Shown one piece after another: positions 22,760 to 33,582 of a stretch of 64,000 nt of DNA. How positions within the stretch are numbered: position 1 is the stretch's first letter; every line of letters starts with the position of its first letter. The notes beneath the pieces were generated by a model that made no database searches, was not told the DNA's origin, and was given only the letters and a program-made list of their open reading frames with translations. The DNA is from Epichloe hybrida (taxonomy: Eukaryota; Ascomycota; Sordariomycetes; Hypocreales; Clavicipitaceae). Where the stretch lies: contig JAFEKR010000041.1 in NCBI GenBank assembly GCA_019022495.1, positions 124,001 through 188,000 on the forward strand, given 5' to 3'. Both the position numbers and the translations under genes were made by a program.

Positions 22760-24310
22760 ATGCTCAGCTCTCCTTGCCCGGCAAATGGACAATCTCCCCC
22801 GTGCCGAAACCCCATCCAGGGGCAAGATGAGTCCTGCAGCAGCCCGGAAAGCACCCCTCGGTCACCCGGAGGTGCTTTACACATCTTTACACAAAGCAAA
22901 GTCGGTTCCCAAAAGTCACCGACTGCTTCACCCAGCGCAGCTTCACAAGCAAGGTCGAGCTGGCCTGAGCCTTGCTCGCCTCCGAAACAACAGTCTCCAT
23001 TGCGGATATCAACTGTTCCTGGCGACGTCAACACATCAGACGAAGACGACGACTGGTTATCCTCGTCTCCAACGTCGCGATACACTCTCGACTCCTTACG
23101 GAAACAGCACGGGAAGATGTCTTTAACAGGCGATAAGATGGCCAGAGATTCGTCGGAATTGTCTCAGCAACGGCCTGGCGCATGGTACATGAGACGCAAC
23201 AAGACCAACACAAACCAGCATGTGGAGGCTCAAATTCCCTCAACCGGTGATATGACACCCACAAAGTTACGATCACCATCCTCCGTGGCATGCACTTCGG
23301 GGGCAGCTTCTACCGGGACTCGTGCCAAAGTCATGTCACCAGCTTCTGCTTCACGGTTCTCGTTCTTCAATATGACCGCCTTAAAAGGTCTCGCAACCGC
23401 TCCGGTGTCAGTGCCGAAACACGACGAGCTCATCAACATGGACATCAATGCAACCTTGTTCCCAACTGGGGCCCCAAATGATGGGGAGCCTTTTTCTCCC
23501 GCTGCTTTCAAGAATCTACAAATGAATGCTACTGGTCTATTGCGCAAGTTCCAGTCCGCTTATCAGGACAAAGCCATTGCTTGTCAAGAACTCCGAGCCG
23601 AGCGAGACGCGCAGCAAGACGAAAAAGTCGAGATGGAGACCCGAACGGCGCATCTGAAGATGCAGCTAGAAGACATGGCTCAAAAAGCTGTCGAAACGGA
23701 GGCTATGATGCAAGCTCTGATGGAAGAGCTCAACCAAGAGAAGAGGCTGAGGGTGCAAGAGAGGACAGCCAGAGAAAGCGTCGTCATGTCTTCTGGCATA
23801 TCCACCATCTCGGAAGATCTTGGCGCTGAAGACGACCAACGAAAAAAGTACCGCCGCCGAAGCGTTGGCACCACCAAGTCTGACGACGCAGTCTTTGACA
23901 CGGATGACGAGAGCATCGATGAGGTCAGTGTCTTTTCTCGATCACGGAGCCCTACCCTGGCAGCAGCGGGCTCTACTGAAGGCGTAAGCATGCACATGCC
24001 CCCCATGCACAGCGCCCTCCCTCTCCCGCATGTGCCCAAGTCTGCCATGCTGGAGCCTCCTCGTCCTTCACGACAATCCCAACCACAGCAGATTTCCGCG
24101 TTCCAGAAGCTCATCAAGGGCATTTCTGGTGAGACTGCCAACAAGGAAACTACGCATGTATGCCAAAACTGTCAGGGTCAAGATGCAAGTGTGGCCTGGG
24201 ACACTGCCAGTCTGCTTCGAGATGAAAACAGAGGCTTGAAACAGCGGGTCGGTGATCTCGAAACTGCCGTCGAAGAGGCTCTTGATGCTGTCATGGGATT
24301 AAGCTTATAA
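22760..24310 (+). CDS. Coiled-coil protein of unknown function
   Basis: This is an intronless frame of 516 aa with start context AACCATG. Residues 1-240 are Ser/Pro-rich and probably disordered, with a WLSSSP stretch and a short FSFFNMTALKGL hydrophobic patch. Residues about 245-340 form a long heptad-bearing coiled coil (LLRKFQSAYQDK through EELNQEKRLRVQERTA). A Ser/Asp/Glu-rich linker with KYRRRS follows. Near 466-474 is a CQNC motif, and residues about 485-515 form a second short coiled coil (LLRDENRGLKQRVGDLETAVEEAL). The layout resembles spindle-pole-body or cytoskeletal scaffold proteins, but I do not recognise a family and assign no function. Confidence 0.8.
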   Translation: MLSSPCPANGQSPPCRNPIQGQDESCSSPESTPRSPGGALHIFTQSKVGSQKSPTASPSAASQARSSWPEPCSPPKQQSPLRISTVPGDVNTSDEDDDWLSSSPTSRYTLDSLRKQHGKMSLTGDKMARDSSELSQQRPGAWYMRRNKTNTNQHVEAQIPSTGDMTPTKLRSPSSVACTSGAASTGTRAKVMSPASASRFSFFNMTALKGLATAPVSVPKHDELINMDINATLFPTGAPNDGEPFSPAAFKNLQMNATGLLRKFQSAYQDKAIACQELRAERDAQQDEKVEMETRTAHLKMQLEDMAQKAVETEAMMQALMEELNQEKRLRVQERTARESVVMSSGISTISEDLGAEDDQRKKYRRRSVGTTKSDDAVFDTDDESIDEVSVFSRSRSPTLAAAGSTEGVSMHMPPMHSALPLPHVPKSAMLEPPRPSRQSQPQQISAFQKLIKGISGETANKETTHVCQNCQGQDASVAWDTASLLRDENRGLKQRVGDLETAVEEALDAVMGLSL

Positions 24311-25126
24311 ACATGAGCCAGGACGACCTGCATGCTCCTGGTTGAACGAGTCGAGTTGAGTAGAGATGCCCACTACATATCATTCCCAGGTCAGGCACCG
24401 GGGTCATGAATCTGGCGTTGAAGGATCGTGTTGGTTGGAATACTGGCCGGTGGTCAAAATTGGCGCGATGGTAGACGCAGTACATGTCTTTTTTTTTTTT
24501 AAAAATGTTTCATTGAAATTGTGTATACCATGAGATGAGATTTGAACCTAGGACTCTTCGAGCAGAGGAAGAGGATATACCTATGAGACCAAGTGAATTT
24601 GTTCTTCCCCTACTTCATTTGTGACAATGTCATCAGAAACAATACAGTCCATTAAAGAGTAATGAAGTCTTTGAAGATATTCCTAGCATGAGAATATCCT
24701 ATCCCAACGTGCGAGCTTATCCGCAGGTATCAAACCGTTTCGGACAAGAATTACGTCTTCAATCATTCGAAAATGAGACAAGTTGACATTCTTATCTTCT
24801 GCGCCAGAATGAAATGCCCCATCCTGCCACTCATCCCAAAAAAAAGAGCGCGAAAATCTAGTAATCAACACGCGAACATGACCAAACATGCGTCAGCATT
24901 TCTATTGTGCAAGCCCAACAAATAGCCTGAGCAGAACTTAAACAAATAAGAAAAGGGTTCTTGCGGCTCATTTGACGCCGTCAATTTTTATGTACAATGT
25001 CTCTCCTCATCTCCAACCATCCTTGTCTTGCGCCGCCTCTGTTCCATTCAAACTCACATGGTGGCCAAATTCTCCATCCTGTGCGCCTCCCGCCTGCTGT
25101 CCTCATCCGTCTAGGTTTTCCTCTTT

Positions 25127-25157
<31 letters not shown>

Positions 25158-25174
25158 CTCTCAACAATGCTGCT
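24311..25174. other. Intergenic with SINE-like relic
   Basis: There is no gene. A tRNA-like fragment with an A tail on the minus strand (24489-24610) is entered separately. A 68-codon minus-strand frame (24683-24889) looks vaguely protein-like but has no start context or splice support. A long TC microsatellite lies at about 25125-25160, in the 3' flank of the NDUFB3 gene. Confidence 0.5.
24489..24610 (-). mobile_element. Possible tRNA-derived SINE fragment
   Basis: On the minus strand an A-box-like TGGTCTCATAGG (24591-24580) is followed about 43 bases later by a good B-box-like GGTTCAAATCT (24548-24538). About 40 bases beyond it, a 12-base A run (24500-24489) could be the tail. This box spacing is that of a tRNA-type Pol III promoter. 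The tRNA-like part does not fold well and no clear target duplication is seen, so this is tentative. Confidence 0.35.
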
Positions 25175-25690
25175 TTAGTGATGCGCCTCTCCGTGTTGTT
25201 CATCTTGTATGAAAAAGTGCTCGTAGAGGCAGTATCCGGTGAAGGCGACGGTGGCGGTACCCAGACCGGGCAGGGAGCCCTTGAACCGGTTCCATCGGGA
25301 GAAGGTGCCGACGTATCTCCAGGCCTCACTGCGACACTCATGTTAGCGACTATGGAGAACTTCTGAGAGCATAATTCCGAGGACGCGGGTCGGGAGTAGG
25401 CGTGGCTCGATGTGGACGAATCGCGGTGCTGAGGGGTTTGGATGGAACGTACGCTCTCTCCCAGGGGTCGTAGCGCGGCTGTCCGGCTGCTTCTTTGAAT
25501 GCGCGCATGTTGAAGCCGGTGATGTTGGCTTTGGACCCGCGGGCCGCTCGGAGAAGTCTGTTCAGTTGGCAAACATGTGGGTGTTAGCTATGATTGCTCC
25601 TCGTCGTGCATCAAGTCGTTACTTCGGGGTCGGTAAATCGGACGCTGCTCGGGCGCGTGCGTGCGCCAGTTCCTACCTGGTGGGAAGCAT
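25175..25690 (-). CDS. NADH:ubiquinone oxidoreductase subunit NDUFB3/B12 (complex I)
   Basis: Three exons (25690-25677, 25557-25453, 25328-25175) encode 90 aa. Introns are 119 bp (GTAGGA...AACAG, CTAAC branch site) and 124 bp (GTACGT...TCGCAG). The first exon has only 14 coding bases. The N-terminus is basic and amphipathic (MLPTRLLRAARGS), then ITGFNMRAFKEAAG, the family core DPWERAEAWRYVGTFSRWNR and FKGSLPGLG, one transmembrane span (TATVAFTGYCLYEHFF) and a His-rich end. B12 is a single-span accessory subunit of the membrane arm. An open frame upstream (from 25914) could extend the N-terminus if an extra 45-base intron were used. Confidence 0.9.
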
Positions 25691-26868
25691 CGTGCCAATT
25701 TGAGCCGCCTGTACAAAGGGGGAAGGGGGGGGGGGGCAGAGTTGGTAGAGACGAGGGCTTGAATCGCAACGAAGCACGAAGCGTTGGAGAGATGGCAGCG
25801 GGCTAGAAGGGCAGGCCCGGCGTTCAACTTGTCGACTGCCGGAACAATGTAGTTGCTGAAGCGGCGAGTTTCGGCGAGTGCGGCGAGCTCAATGAGGCGC
25901 ACGGGCCAAGCCATCTTGGAAATGGTGTTAGACCGGACTCGGACTTATTTAGCCACGTACATACATACATGTACAGTAGGTATCGTCGATAAAGAGGCGA
26001 GCGATATCCACCAAAAGTGGGGCGTGGCAAGATTACCCAAGGCAGGCACTTGCCGCAGCCTCCATCACGAGCAACCAACCTGCCCTCCTATTTTCGGTCG
26101 AAAGCTTTGTGATCTCGACGCCGCCTCACTCTGTGTGGAACGCACTGCAGACTCTACGACAAGTTGCTTTCATCTATCACCATAATCATCGTCATCATCA
26201 TCATATACGACAGCGAATCCAAGCATCGATTAGCCCCGACCGACGACCGCTCGCTCGCTCGCGATAAGCACGCCCCCGCGTGGCTACCCCATCTTTTCTG
26301 TCGACAGTCTTGACAACTTGGCTGCCATACAACTCGCCGCAAAGCAGGTGGTCTCAGGATCCCATCCGGTCGCTCAGTGTCGCGAGTCCTGTGGATCCGG
26401 CCGATCAGACGCCTACGCTTCTCTGAGACAGCTGTGCAGTTCTTGCGTACAAGCAACAAGTCACTTCGGCTCGCCGCTTTCCCACCCTCGCTAGCGATCA
26501 CTCCCCTTGAGCTACTCTCAATGAACAATCATCCGCGGCACAACAACTCCAATCCTTCTTCATCGACGCATTAGAGATAGCGTCCTTCAAATCGTCGTCC
26601 ACGTCGGGCGCAGCCGGTAACACACTATTACCAACCGAACCAACAGCCCCTACAGTACCAACCGAACCTGCAAACCCTACAAAACCGGCAACATCGACAA
26701 TCTCAACAAAACCAACAACATCAACAATCTCAAAAACAGCACCAACAGCATCCCTCTTCTGGTGCTCACTTCCCGCAACGGCCGCCCCAACCGCAAAAGT
26801 CGCAAGTTGGGCAGCTTGTCACGTCCTACCACCCCAGTTACAGCGTCTCGACGCATAAGAACCACCCC
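25691..26868. other. Divergent promoter region NDUFB3 / CAF1
   Basis: The interval between divergent genes holds an ATACATACATGTACAG palindromic cluster (25961-25976), a CGCTCGCTCGC repeat near 26250, and from 26581 to 26868 a Gln-rich frame that is open and in phase with CAF1 but lacks its own ATG. A short MNNHPRHNN frame at 26521 is in the same phase but closed by two stops. Confidence 0.5.
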
Positions 26869-28463
26869 ATGCCGCCGCAGATCAGGGGCTTCGGCGCCGG
26901 ACCAGGCGTCGGCGGACCCTTTCACCAGCCTGGATTTTCTTCCCATGGCCAGCCCCAGGGTGGTCCCATGGGCGGCAACCAATATCTCAACGCCAATGGC
27001 CAGATCAGTCCATTTATCGCTGGTGCCAATGGCAATGCCTTTGGTGGCGGCCTCAATGGCGGCCTCAATGGTGCAGGATTTTCAGACACAGGATTTGGTA
27101 GTCAAAGTGCCAGACTTGGGTTTGCCCATGGTCCGGCAGGCTTGCAGCAGCCTCAACATGCTGGACAAGTGCAGCATGGCATGTTGATGGAGCACCCTAC
27201 CATGCGGTCCCAGTCTAACAAGGGGAGAATACGAGAAGTGTGGAAGAATAATTTGCATGAGGAGATGGCTGTGCTGAGAGACTTGGTGGATAAATATCCG
27301 TATATTGCTATGGTAAACTCTTCTTTGCGCCTGCCAGTTCTTGGCCTTCCTTGTTGTGCGGGCGGCATCTCCACCAGCGCACTTTGCCAAAGAATACTGA
27401 AGTCGATGCTGACATGACGGGGCGACAGGACACGGAATTTCCCGGTGTTGTAGCAAGGCCGATGGGTGGATTTCGAGGCAAAAGCGATTACCATTATCAA
27501 TGTTTAAGAACCAACGTGGACATGCTCAAGGTCATTCAGATCGGCTTGACGCTGTTCAATGAGGATGGCGAGACACCACCGGCAAGACCAGGACCTGACC
27601 TCGGCCTGGGACCTGCTGACAGAAGAACGGCGAGCCAAGGACCATTCCCTTACTCATGGCAGTTCAACTTCAGATTCTCACTCAAAGAAGACATGTACAA
27701 CGAGAAGTCAATCGAATCTCTACAACAGGCCGGCATCGACTTCAACCTCCTCGAGCGCGATGGAATTGACCCCCACGAGTTTGCGTCCCTGCTAATCCCC
27801 TCGGGCCTAGTCTGCTTCGACAGTGTCAAATGGATATCCTTCCACGGAGGCTACGACTTTGGATACCTTACCAAGCTTCTCATGTGCACGCCATTACCCA
27901 ACGACGAAGTCGACTTTGACCACAAAATGAAGCTATACTTCCCCACGACCTATGACGTCAAGCACCTGATGAAGTTTGCCATCAAGTTACACGGCCAAGG
28001 ATATCTCACACCAAGCGACCCCAGCAGCACGGAAATTCTCAACAAGTTCGAGCACAAGTCAGGCCTCGAAAACATTGCCGAAACCCTCAAGATCAAACGA
28101 ATCGGTGCCGCGCACCAGGCCGGGTCAGACTCCCTGCTTACTGGGAAGGTGTTTTTCCAAATGCGCGACAAGATCTTCACTGGCGATATTCCAGAAGCCC
28201 ATGTCGGCAGGGTATGGGGGCTCGGCGTCCCAGAAGGTCCATTGGGACCCATGGCCGCGATGGGTCAAGGGGGAGGAAACGATCACGGCATGAACGGCGG
28301 CGGAGCTCCGAGCACCCCCCACACGGCACCTGCCGGCCTTGTCAGCAGTCCTGCTGCCGCGCAGAACCACAATGGCAACAACATGGCGCAGATGGGGCCC
28401 ATGACACCCGGCGGAGGTGGTGGTGTCTTTGGAAGTTTTGCCTTTGCCGGCAACAGCAGGTAG
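26869..28463 (+). CDS. CCR4-NOT deadenylase subunit Caf1/Pop2
   Basis: Two exons (26869-27312, 27429-28463) with a 116-bp intron (GTAAAC...GCGACAG) give 492 aa. The N-terminal ~115 residues are Gly/Asn/Gln-rich. The DEDD-family 3'-5' exonuclease domain starts at IREVWKNNL and continues across the splice (YPYIAM|DTEFPG). Catalytic acidic residues are all present: Asp149 and Glu151 (MDTEF), Asp291 (GYDFGYL) and Asp382 (GSDSLL), unlike S. cerevisiae Pop2, which has a degenerate set. The C-terminus is Gly/Asn/Met-rich. Caf1 shortens poly(A) tails within CCR4-NOT. The start at 26869 is the first ATG in frame; the Gln-rich open frame directly upstream suggests that the true start may lie in an unrecognised earlier exon. 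The gene is convergent with GID9. Confidence 0.92.
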
Positions 28464-29220
28464 GGATCTGCAAACGGCTGCCAATTACCTCCTATGCCTT
28501 GAAACGCTACAATTTTGAAGAACAAGGGACGCGACGTCACATGTACATGTCCTCTATACTCTGCCGTTTTTACATGGTGACTCTCGTCGATTTTGGTTCG
28601 CGTGCATTTGATTCATGGGGGGGGTTGTTCAGTCGGGGCTGCACTCTTTGACGAGAATCTCAACAACTGGATCCTGTGCCCGCTTATGCATGGTCCGTGG
28701 TTATCACGGCTGGACTAGTCTGGCTTGACCATGTATATTGTTATATTGTCTCCTGCAATTTTCTTGTCAAGTGCTTTCACCAAGGTCAGACGCGCGGGCA
28801 AAGTCAGCCAATGCGTGGTGGACAGCGCCAGCATCCTATTTTCAAGGTTCTGGGAGTTTGGAGCGGAGGGGCACACGACACGGGCATGGGAACCGAATAA
28901 TGTAGCTAAGTCGATACATTTCGTCAGGTTGGAAAAAAAAAAAAAAAGAGAGTACTTTTTGTTGTGTCGAGAAGCCGTGACGGCCATGTAATTGTTACGT
29001 CATTGTTGTGCAATTCGCGCTGTGCCGTGCCGAGGCACCCTGTCCTGAACGCCGATGAAAATCCTAAAAAAAATATCCGCTGCATAAATACAATGGTTCC
29101 GCTACTTAACCCACTACATAAGACGGTTATCGGTAACATGAACTTTTTTTTTTTTTTTTTGGTTTCCCCTTTTTATTTCATCATCCTTGGAGGTAAGGGT
29201 GGCTGCCCCAGTAAGCCCTT
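28464..29220. other. Convergent intergenic between CAF1 and GID9
   Basis: The 3' flanks of two convergent genes contain an A run (28933-28947) and a T run (29143-29160), possibly polyadenylation-related. No gene is seen. Confidence 0.55.
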
Positions 29221-30659
29221 CTACGTGATGTATACCTTTTTCAAGCCTTCAACAGGAAACACCTCCCCGGTCTGGAGGTCCTTGACCAATGTTGACGGCA
29301 AGCCTGCCTTTTTGGCCTGGTCTTGTAGTCTCCGGGAGCCGTATACCCTTCCGTTGGGAAGGAGAATCAAATCGTGCTCTACGTGACTCTTGGTGTGGTG
29401 CGCGTACGGCACGTTACTGGCCAGCTCGTTGAGCTCGGTGGAGCAGATGGGGCACACGCCGTGGCCGAGGGTAGACGTGCCTTGGCCGTGGTGAGCGGCA
29501 CAGGAGTGGCAGGCGGGGGTCTTGAGGGCTGATAGTCCCGATGAGAGAGCCACATGGAGGAGAGGCACGGCAGGCAGAGCGAGGAGGTTGTTGTGCGCGC
29601 TGGTGAACAGATCGGCTAGCTCTGCCCATCTTGAGGGCTTGTACAGATTGGAGTAGGCGGATGAGGCGGCTCCGCCGGGAGGAAACGCCAGGAGGCCACA
29701 GGCCTGTTGGACTTCTTTCGGGTACGTTGTCCAGTACGGTAGGAGGTATTTCTTGGCGTGGGCTATTGCTTCAATGAGCTTTTCTTCGGATTGCGTTCGA
29801 ATCAGTTCAATGTATTGTTGTAGGCGGAGCATGAATTCGAGTTTACTCTGTCGTGTGGTTGCTCTTTGGTTAGTGGATTGGATGTGCGTGTACCATGGAG
29901 TGAGAATAAAGGGAGGGGAGGGGAGGGGAGGGGAGGGGAGGGGGGGGGGGGATGAATAGGCTCATAGGGTCCATACCTCCATCTTTCGAAGCTCTTTCTT
30001 GTTGTCTGTACACCAGGCGAGTGCCTCGACGACGCTGCCCCCCAGTAAGGCTTCCCTGATGCGGCTCGTGTTTACAAAGGTCTCTACGTCGACTAGGTCC
30101 TGCATTCCCTTTGCTTCTGCCAGCTCACTGGCGCTTTGGTTGAATCCATGGCGCAGGAGATAGTCGGTCACTAGTCGATCGAGACGCCGTCGGCTCCAGG
30201 ACTCGTACTTGACATCATCTGCGCTGCGCATGGTGTATAGCTCGTCCAGGTGTGCGATGCGGGCAGCTGTCTGGTGGTGCAATCGAGACTCTTCGTCTGC
30301 GTAAGTCGTGAGTTTTCTCTTGACCCCCTTCATTCGGGTGATCATGGTGTCGATGTTGCGGAGAACCTCTTGCTGGGACGCTCGCCCGGAGACGGCCGCC
30401 GTGGCAGAGTCCTTGAGCAAAGTTTTGAGCGCAGACGTGTCTTTCTCGATTGTGAAATGGGCGGAGCGGAAGTTTTTTCGGAGGAGCTCATGTGGGAGAC
30501 GTAGGAGAGGTTGGTCCTAGAGCACCGCCGGGTTGCCCAGATGTTAGCCGTGGTGCATGCTCAAACTTGTTCCACATGGCATCGCGTTCTGGCGGGACAG
30601 CTTCTTACTAGTATCAGGTGTTCGCTGTGCTTGAGGGTAGACTGTTCATGGTCGGCCAT
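29221..30659 (-). CDS. GID/CTLH E3 ligase subunit Gid9 (Fyv10/MAEA)
   Basis: Three exons (30659-30609, 30516-29977, 29847-29221) encode 405 aa. Introns are 92 bp (GTAAGA...CTCTAG) and 129 bp (GTATGG...CGACAG). Exon 1 supplies the first 17 residues and leads into [18 protein letters not shown], a stretch typical of Fyv10. A coiled segment is followed by LisH (about 128-160, [16 protein letters not shown]), CTLH ([14 protein letters not shown]...[14 protein letters not shown]), the CRA region, and a C-terminal RING-like domain with [12 protein letters not shown] and [12 protein letters not shown]. Gid9 pairs with Gid2 as the catalytic module that ubiquitylates gluconeogenic enzymes when glucose returns. 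The second intron carries a long (GGGGA)n tract on the opposite strand. Confidence 0.93.
29911..29951 (+). repeat. (GGGGA)n / G-run tract in GID9 intron 2
   Basis: Repeated GGGGA followed by a run of 11 or so G lies inside the second intron. On the GID9 transcript it reads as C/T-rich, which may serve as the pyrimidine tract. The + strand has enough G-runs to form a G-quadruplex in principle. Confidence 0.7.
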
Positions 30660-32573
30660 GGCGGACACCCTGGAGGAGGCAGGCTTTGTAGTATGTCTAG
30701 GGACAGAGAGGACAGAGAGGACAGAGAGGTTCGTTGTGTGTTTGATTGCAGGTCTGGCGATGAGGTCAAGCTCCACGGGTCCGTGGTTGCATACATACAT
30801 GTAGTAAGTCGTCGTCGGGCGGGGATTATTCCCCCCCGCCCTGCCCCACTCCTCCGACGGGGGCTCTATCGATAACAGCACCCGCCCCTACAAGTTACAA
30901 GTTACATATGTACAACCGGGGAAGTCTGTGATCGATGAATTGTCGGCTTGGTTTGCCCTGTAGAATATCGTGTGATTCAACTCTCCTCGTGCAAAGTTAT
31001 TGTTGGCATTTGCTGGGATATTTCGAGTCGCTGTTGTTTCGAGCTCTTACGCTCTCATAGGTGGGTAACTGGGGTCTGGTGATTTGCTCCCTCTCGTCTC
31101 CCGTCTCGCATGCCTCGCATGCTCTTTCCTTGCGGAATGTGCAGGGAGCTCGGAAGGGGCGCCAGCAGCTGCAAGCCGAGATTTCAGTGTGTCAAGCCAG
31201 CGGGCTGTGATTGGGTCAGATGGGTCATGGCCTCAGGCAGACTCCGCCTTCGACAAACAGAGTGGGAGGCTTCGATGCGCCCCCCCCCTCCAATTATTTT
31301 TATCACCTCAGCATCGCCCGCCTGCACGTGTTCGACTAGTCGACCTCGTCGCCCGCCGCGTGACCCGAAGTGCCCCCCCCAGAACACCACCAGACCAGAC
31401 AAGACCAGACCAGACCAGGCCCAGAAACGCCAGTGCCTCGTCCGTTTTGGCGCGACGTACGCAACTTGGTCCTACTCCGAGATTCGCCCCTTGTAAGCAT
31501 AAGAATCTCGTGTTGGAGCTTCCCTGAAGAGTACTGCCACGATTCCATTACTTCCTGGCCCTCTCTCTCTCTTTCTCTCTCTTCTTTTTTTTTTTTTTTT
31601 TTTTTTAATAATATTTCTTCGTTGCTCCAGCCTTCTGCACGTTTCCGTTGTGCCCTTGTCCAAGCTGCGGGTCTGCGGTGACTTATTCGACGCCCGCCCG
31701 GCGCGATATCACGAGATTGATCACGCAAAACACGTGAATCGAAAACCCGTGATCTGGGAGTCTCCAGAGCACATGATCTGCGAGGTATGTCCCGTTTCCG
31801 CCGCCGGCGACTGCTCTCCTTGTTCCCAATGTCGGTTTGATGAATGCGACGATGGCTTTGATGGATTTCGACGTCGCTTTGGTCCTGCTTTTTCTCAGCC
31901 ATGGGCGCCATGAGTGAAAATCTGCTCACGGCGCCCAAGACTTGGCTTGTGTGTCGCAAGCAAGCAAGCAAGCAAGCAAGCTTATCGTCCCAGTCTCAAT
32001 GAGCCGTCCAGTGACGACTTCACAACGCCTTCATGAGGCCTGCACACGGAGACGCGGTCCACAGCCACCTTTTGATAGTCGTTCGACATGATGGTTTGCC
32101 GTCCACCCGTCGCCCTGCGAGGCATCGCGAGAGGTTGCGGCGTAACCGTGAGGAGATGATTTCATGAACCACCTCGGCATGAGATTGGGCGCCCCGCCCG
32201 TCCTGGTCTTCTCGAAGACGTTATATCAATCGACCAATCTCGGCGGCGGCTGCGTCGGCCCTGCGAACCTTGGTCTCGGTCGATGAAGAAGCAAGTGCTT
32301 TATTGCCGAGCTGTGACTGTGCACCGAATTGTCGCGTCTGCTGCCAACAAGTACAGACATACAGATACCGACTTTGCCCTTGTTTCGGTCCTTTCCTATC
32401 GCCGCCTTTGGCTCGGGCATACCGTTTTCAATTTGAACATTATCTAACGCACCTGCTCACAGTGGTGAGGCCACGAGTCACATTGGTCACTACATCCCTC
32501 CGGCCATCCGGTCCTCCGCTCAAAGAATATCGGCATTGGTCTCTCTTGAATCCTCCCCCCCTTTCCAATCATC
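30660..32573. other. Intergenic between GID9 and CBF1 (divergent promoters)
   Basis: There are 1.9 kb without a supported gene. It contains a GGACAGAGA triplication (about 30700-30727), a TACATGTA (30796-30803), an ACCAGACAAG/ACCAGACC repeat near 31390-31417, a CT-T tract at about 31560-31608 and an (AAGC)n microsatellite at about 31958-31981. Frames over 100 codons here are mutually overlapping and low complexity. Confidence 0.5.
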
Positions 32574-33582
32574 ATGTCGGACACACTCGTGTCTGAGCAC
32601 CCTGACTTGTCCAGTCTCACCGGCTCACCCGGGCAGAAGAGAAAGCGAGAACCGGACAGTCCAGGCACACCACGTCCCAAGCGCGGCGCCCCCCCAGCAG
32701 CCATGACAGCAGACACAGCCGCCTTTATTGAGAATGCCATCGAGGCAACGCACGCCGCCGCCGCTGCCGCCGCCGTTGCAGCCGCTGCCGCTCATGGCGT
32801 TAGTGTTGCCGACTTCAACGCGCTGCAACAAGCTGCGGCACCGGACCACGCCGACGCTTCGGATCCATCAAATGCTACAAGCACTGCGCAAGCTGCGCTG
32901 GGCATGTATCCGACCCTTCACGTCCCTCCATCGACGGAAGAGCAATTCGCAGCACAGACTGCTTCAGACGGCGAGCACCCCCATGATGATGACCCGGCAT
33001 TCAATCCCGAGGTTCCTCAGCCCGAAATGATGGATCCAACAACAATCGGCCAGCAAGCGAACGGTGTCCAAACTCCTGGTCATCGCTACTCTACCTCATC
33101 AGCTACCCCTAGTTCCAAGCCCACGGTAGGCTCCGAAGAGTGGCACAAGATGCGAAAGGACAATCACAAGGAAGGTGAGTGCCACGATGATTTAGTCTGC
33201 CCCCGAAATAGAAGCCGCCGTGCGTAGTTGGCTGATACATGCAGCAGTTGAACGAAGGCGTCGTGAAACAATCAATGAAGGGATCAATGAGCTGGCAAAG
33301 ATTGTCCCAGGATGTGAAAAGAACAAGGGATCGATCCTGCAGCGGGCTGTCAGTTTCATCTCGCAGCTCAAGGAGAATGAGCAACAAAACATCGAGAAGT
33401 GGACTTTGGAAAAGTTGCTTACGGAGCAAGCCATCACGGAGCTCAGCGCCTCCAATGACAAGTTGAAGCAGGAATGCGAGCGACTGTACAGGGAATTGGA
33501 GACGTGGAAACGAGTGGCGCAAAACGCTGGCCTGGAACCACCACAGCCAAAGGACGAATCTGCGGCAACCTCGTCGACCTAG
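32574..33582 (+). CDS. bHLH-leucine zipper transcription factor Cbf1 (centromere-binding factor 1)
   Basis: Two exons (32574-33174, 33248-33582) with a 73-bp intron encode 311 aa. The N-terminus has a KRKREPDSP basic patch (probable nuclear signal), an Ala-rich helix and acidic Pro-rich stretches. The bHLH (about 194-250) reads RKDNHKEVERRRRETINEGI with the His-Glu-Arg triad for CACGTG recognition, then NKGSILQRAVSFISQL for helix 2. A leucine zipper follows (IEKWTLEKLLTEQAITEL...LYRELETWKRV). Residues after helix 2 closely match yeast Cbf1. Cbf1 binds CDEI elements at yeast centromeres and CACGTG in sulfur and respiratory gene promoters. The intron falls exactly in the basic region and ends CAGCAG, so either CAG could be used; the second gives the conserved KEVERRRR. 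Confidence 0.95.

Noticed and set aside
31336..31971. 211-codon minus-strand frame with Lys/Arg/Glu runs
   Set aside because: The runs arise from CT and T microsatellites; it overlaps other frames and has no conserved segment.
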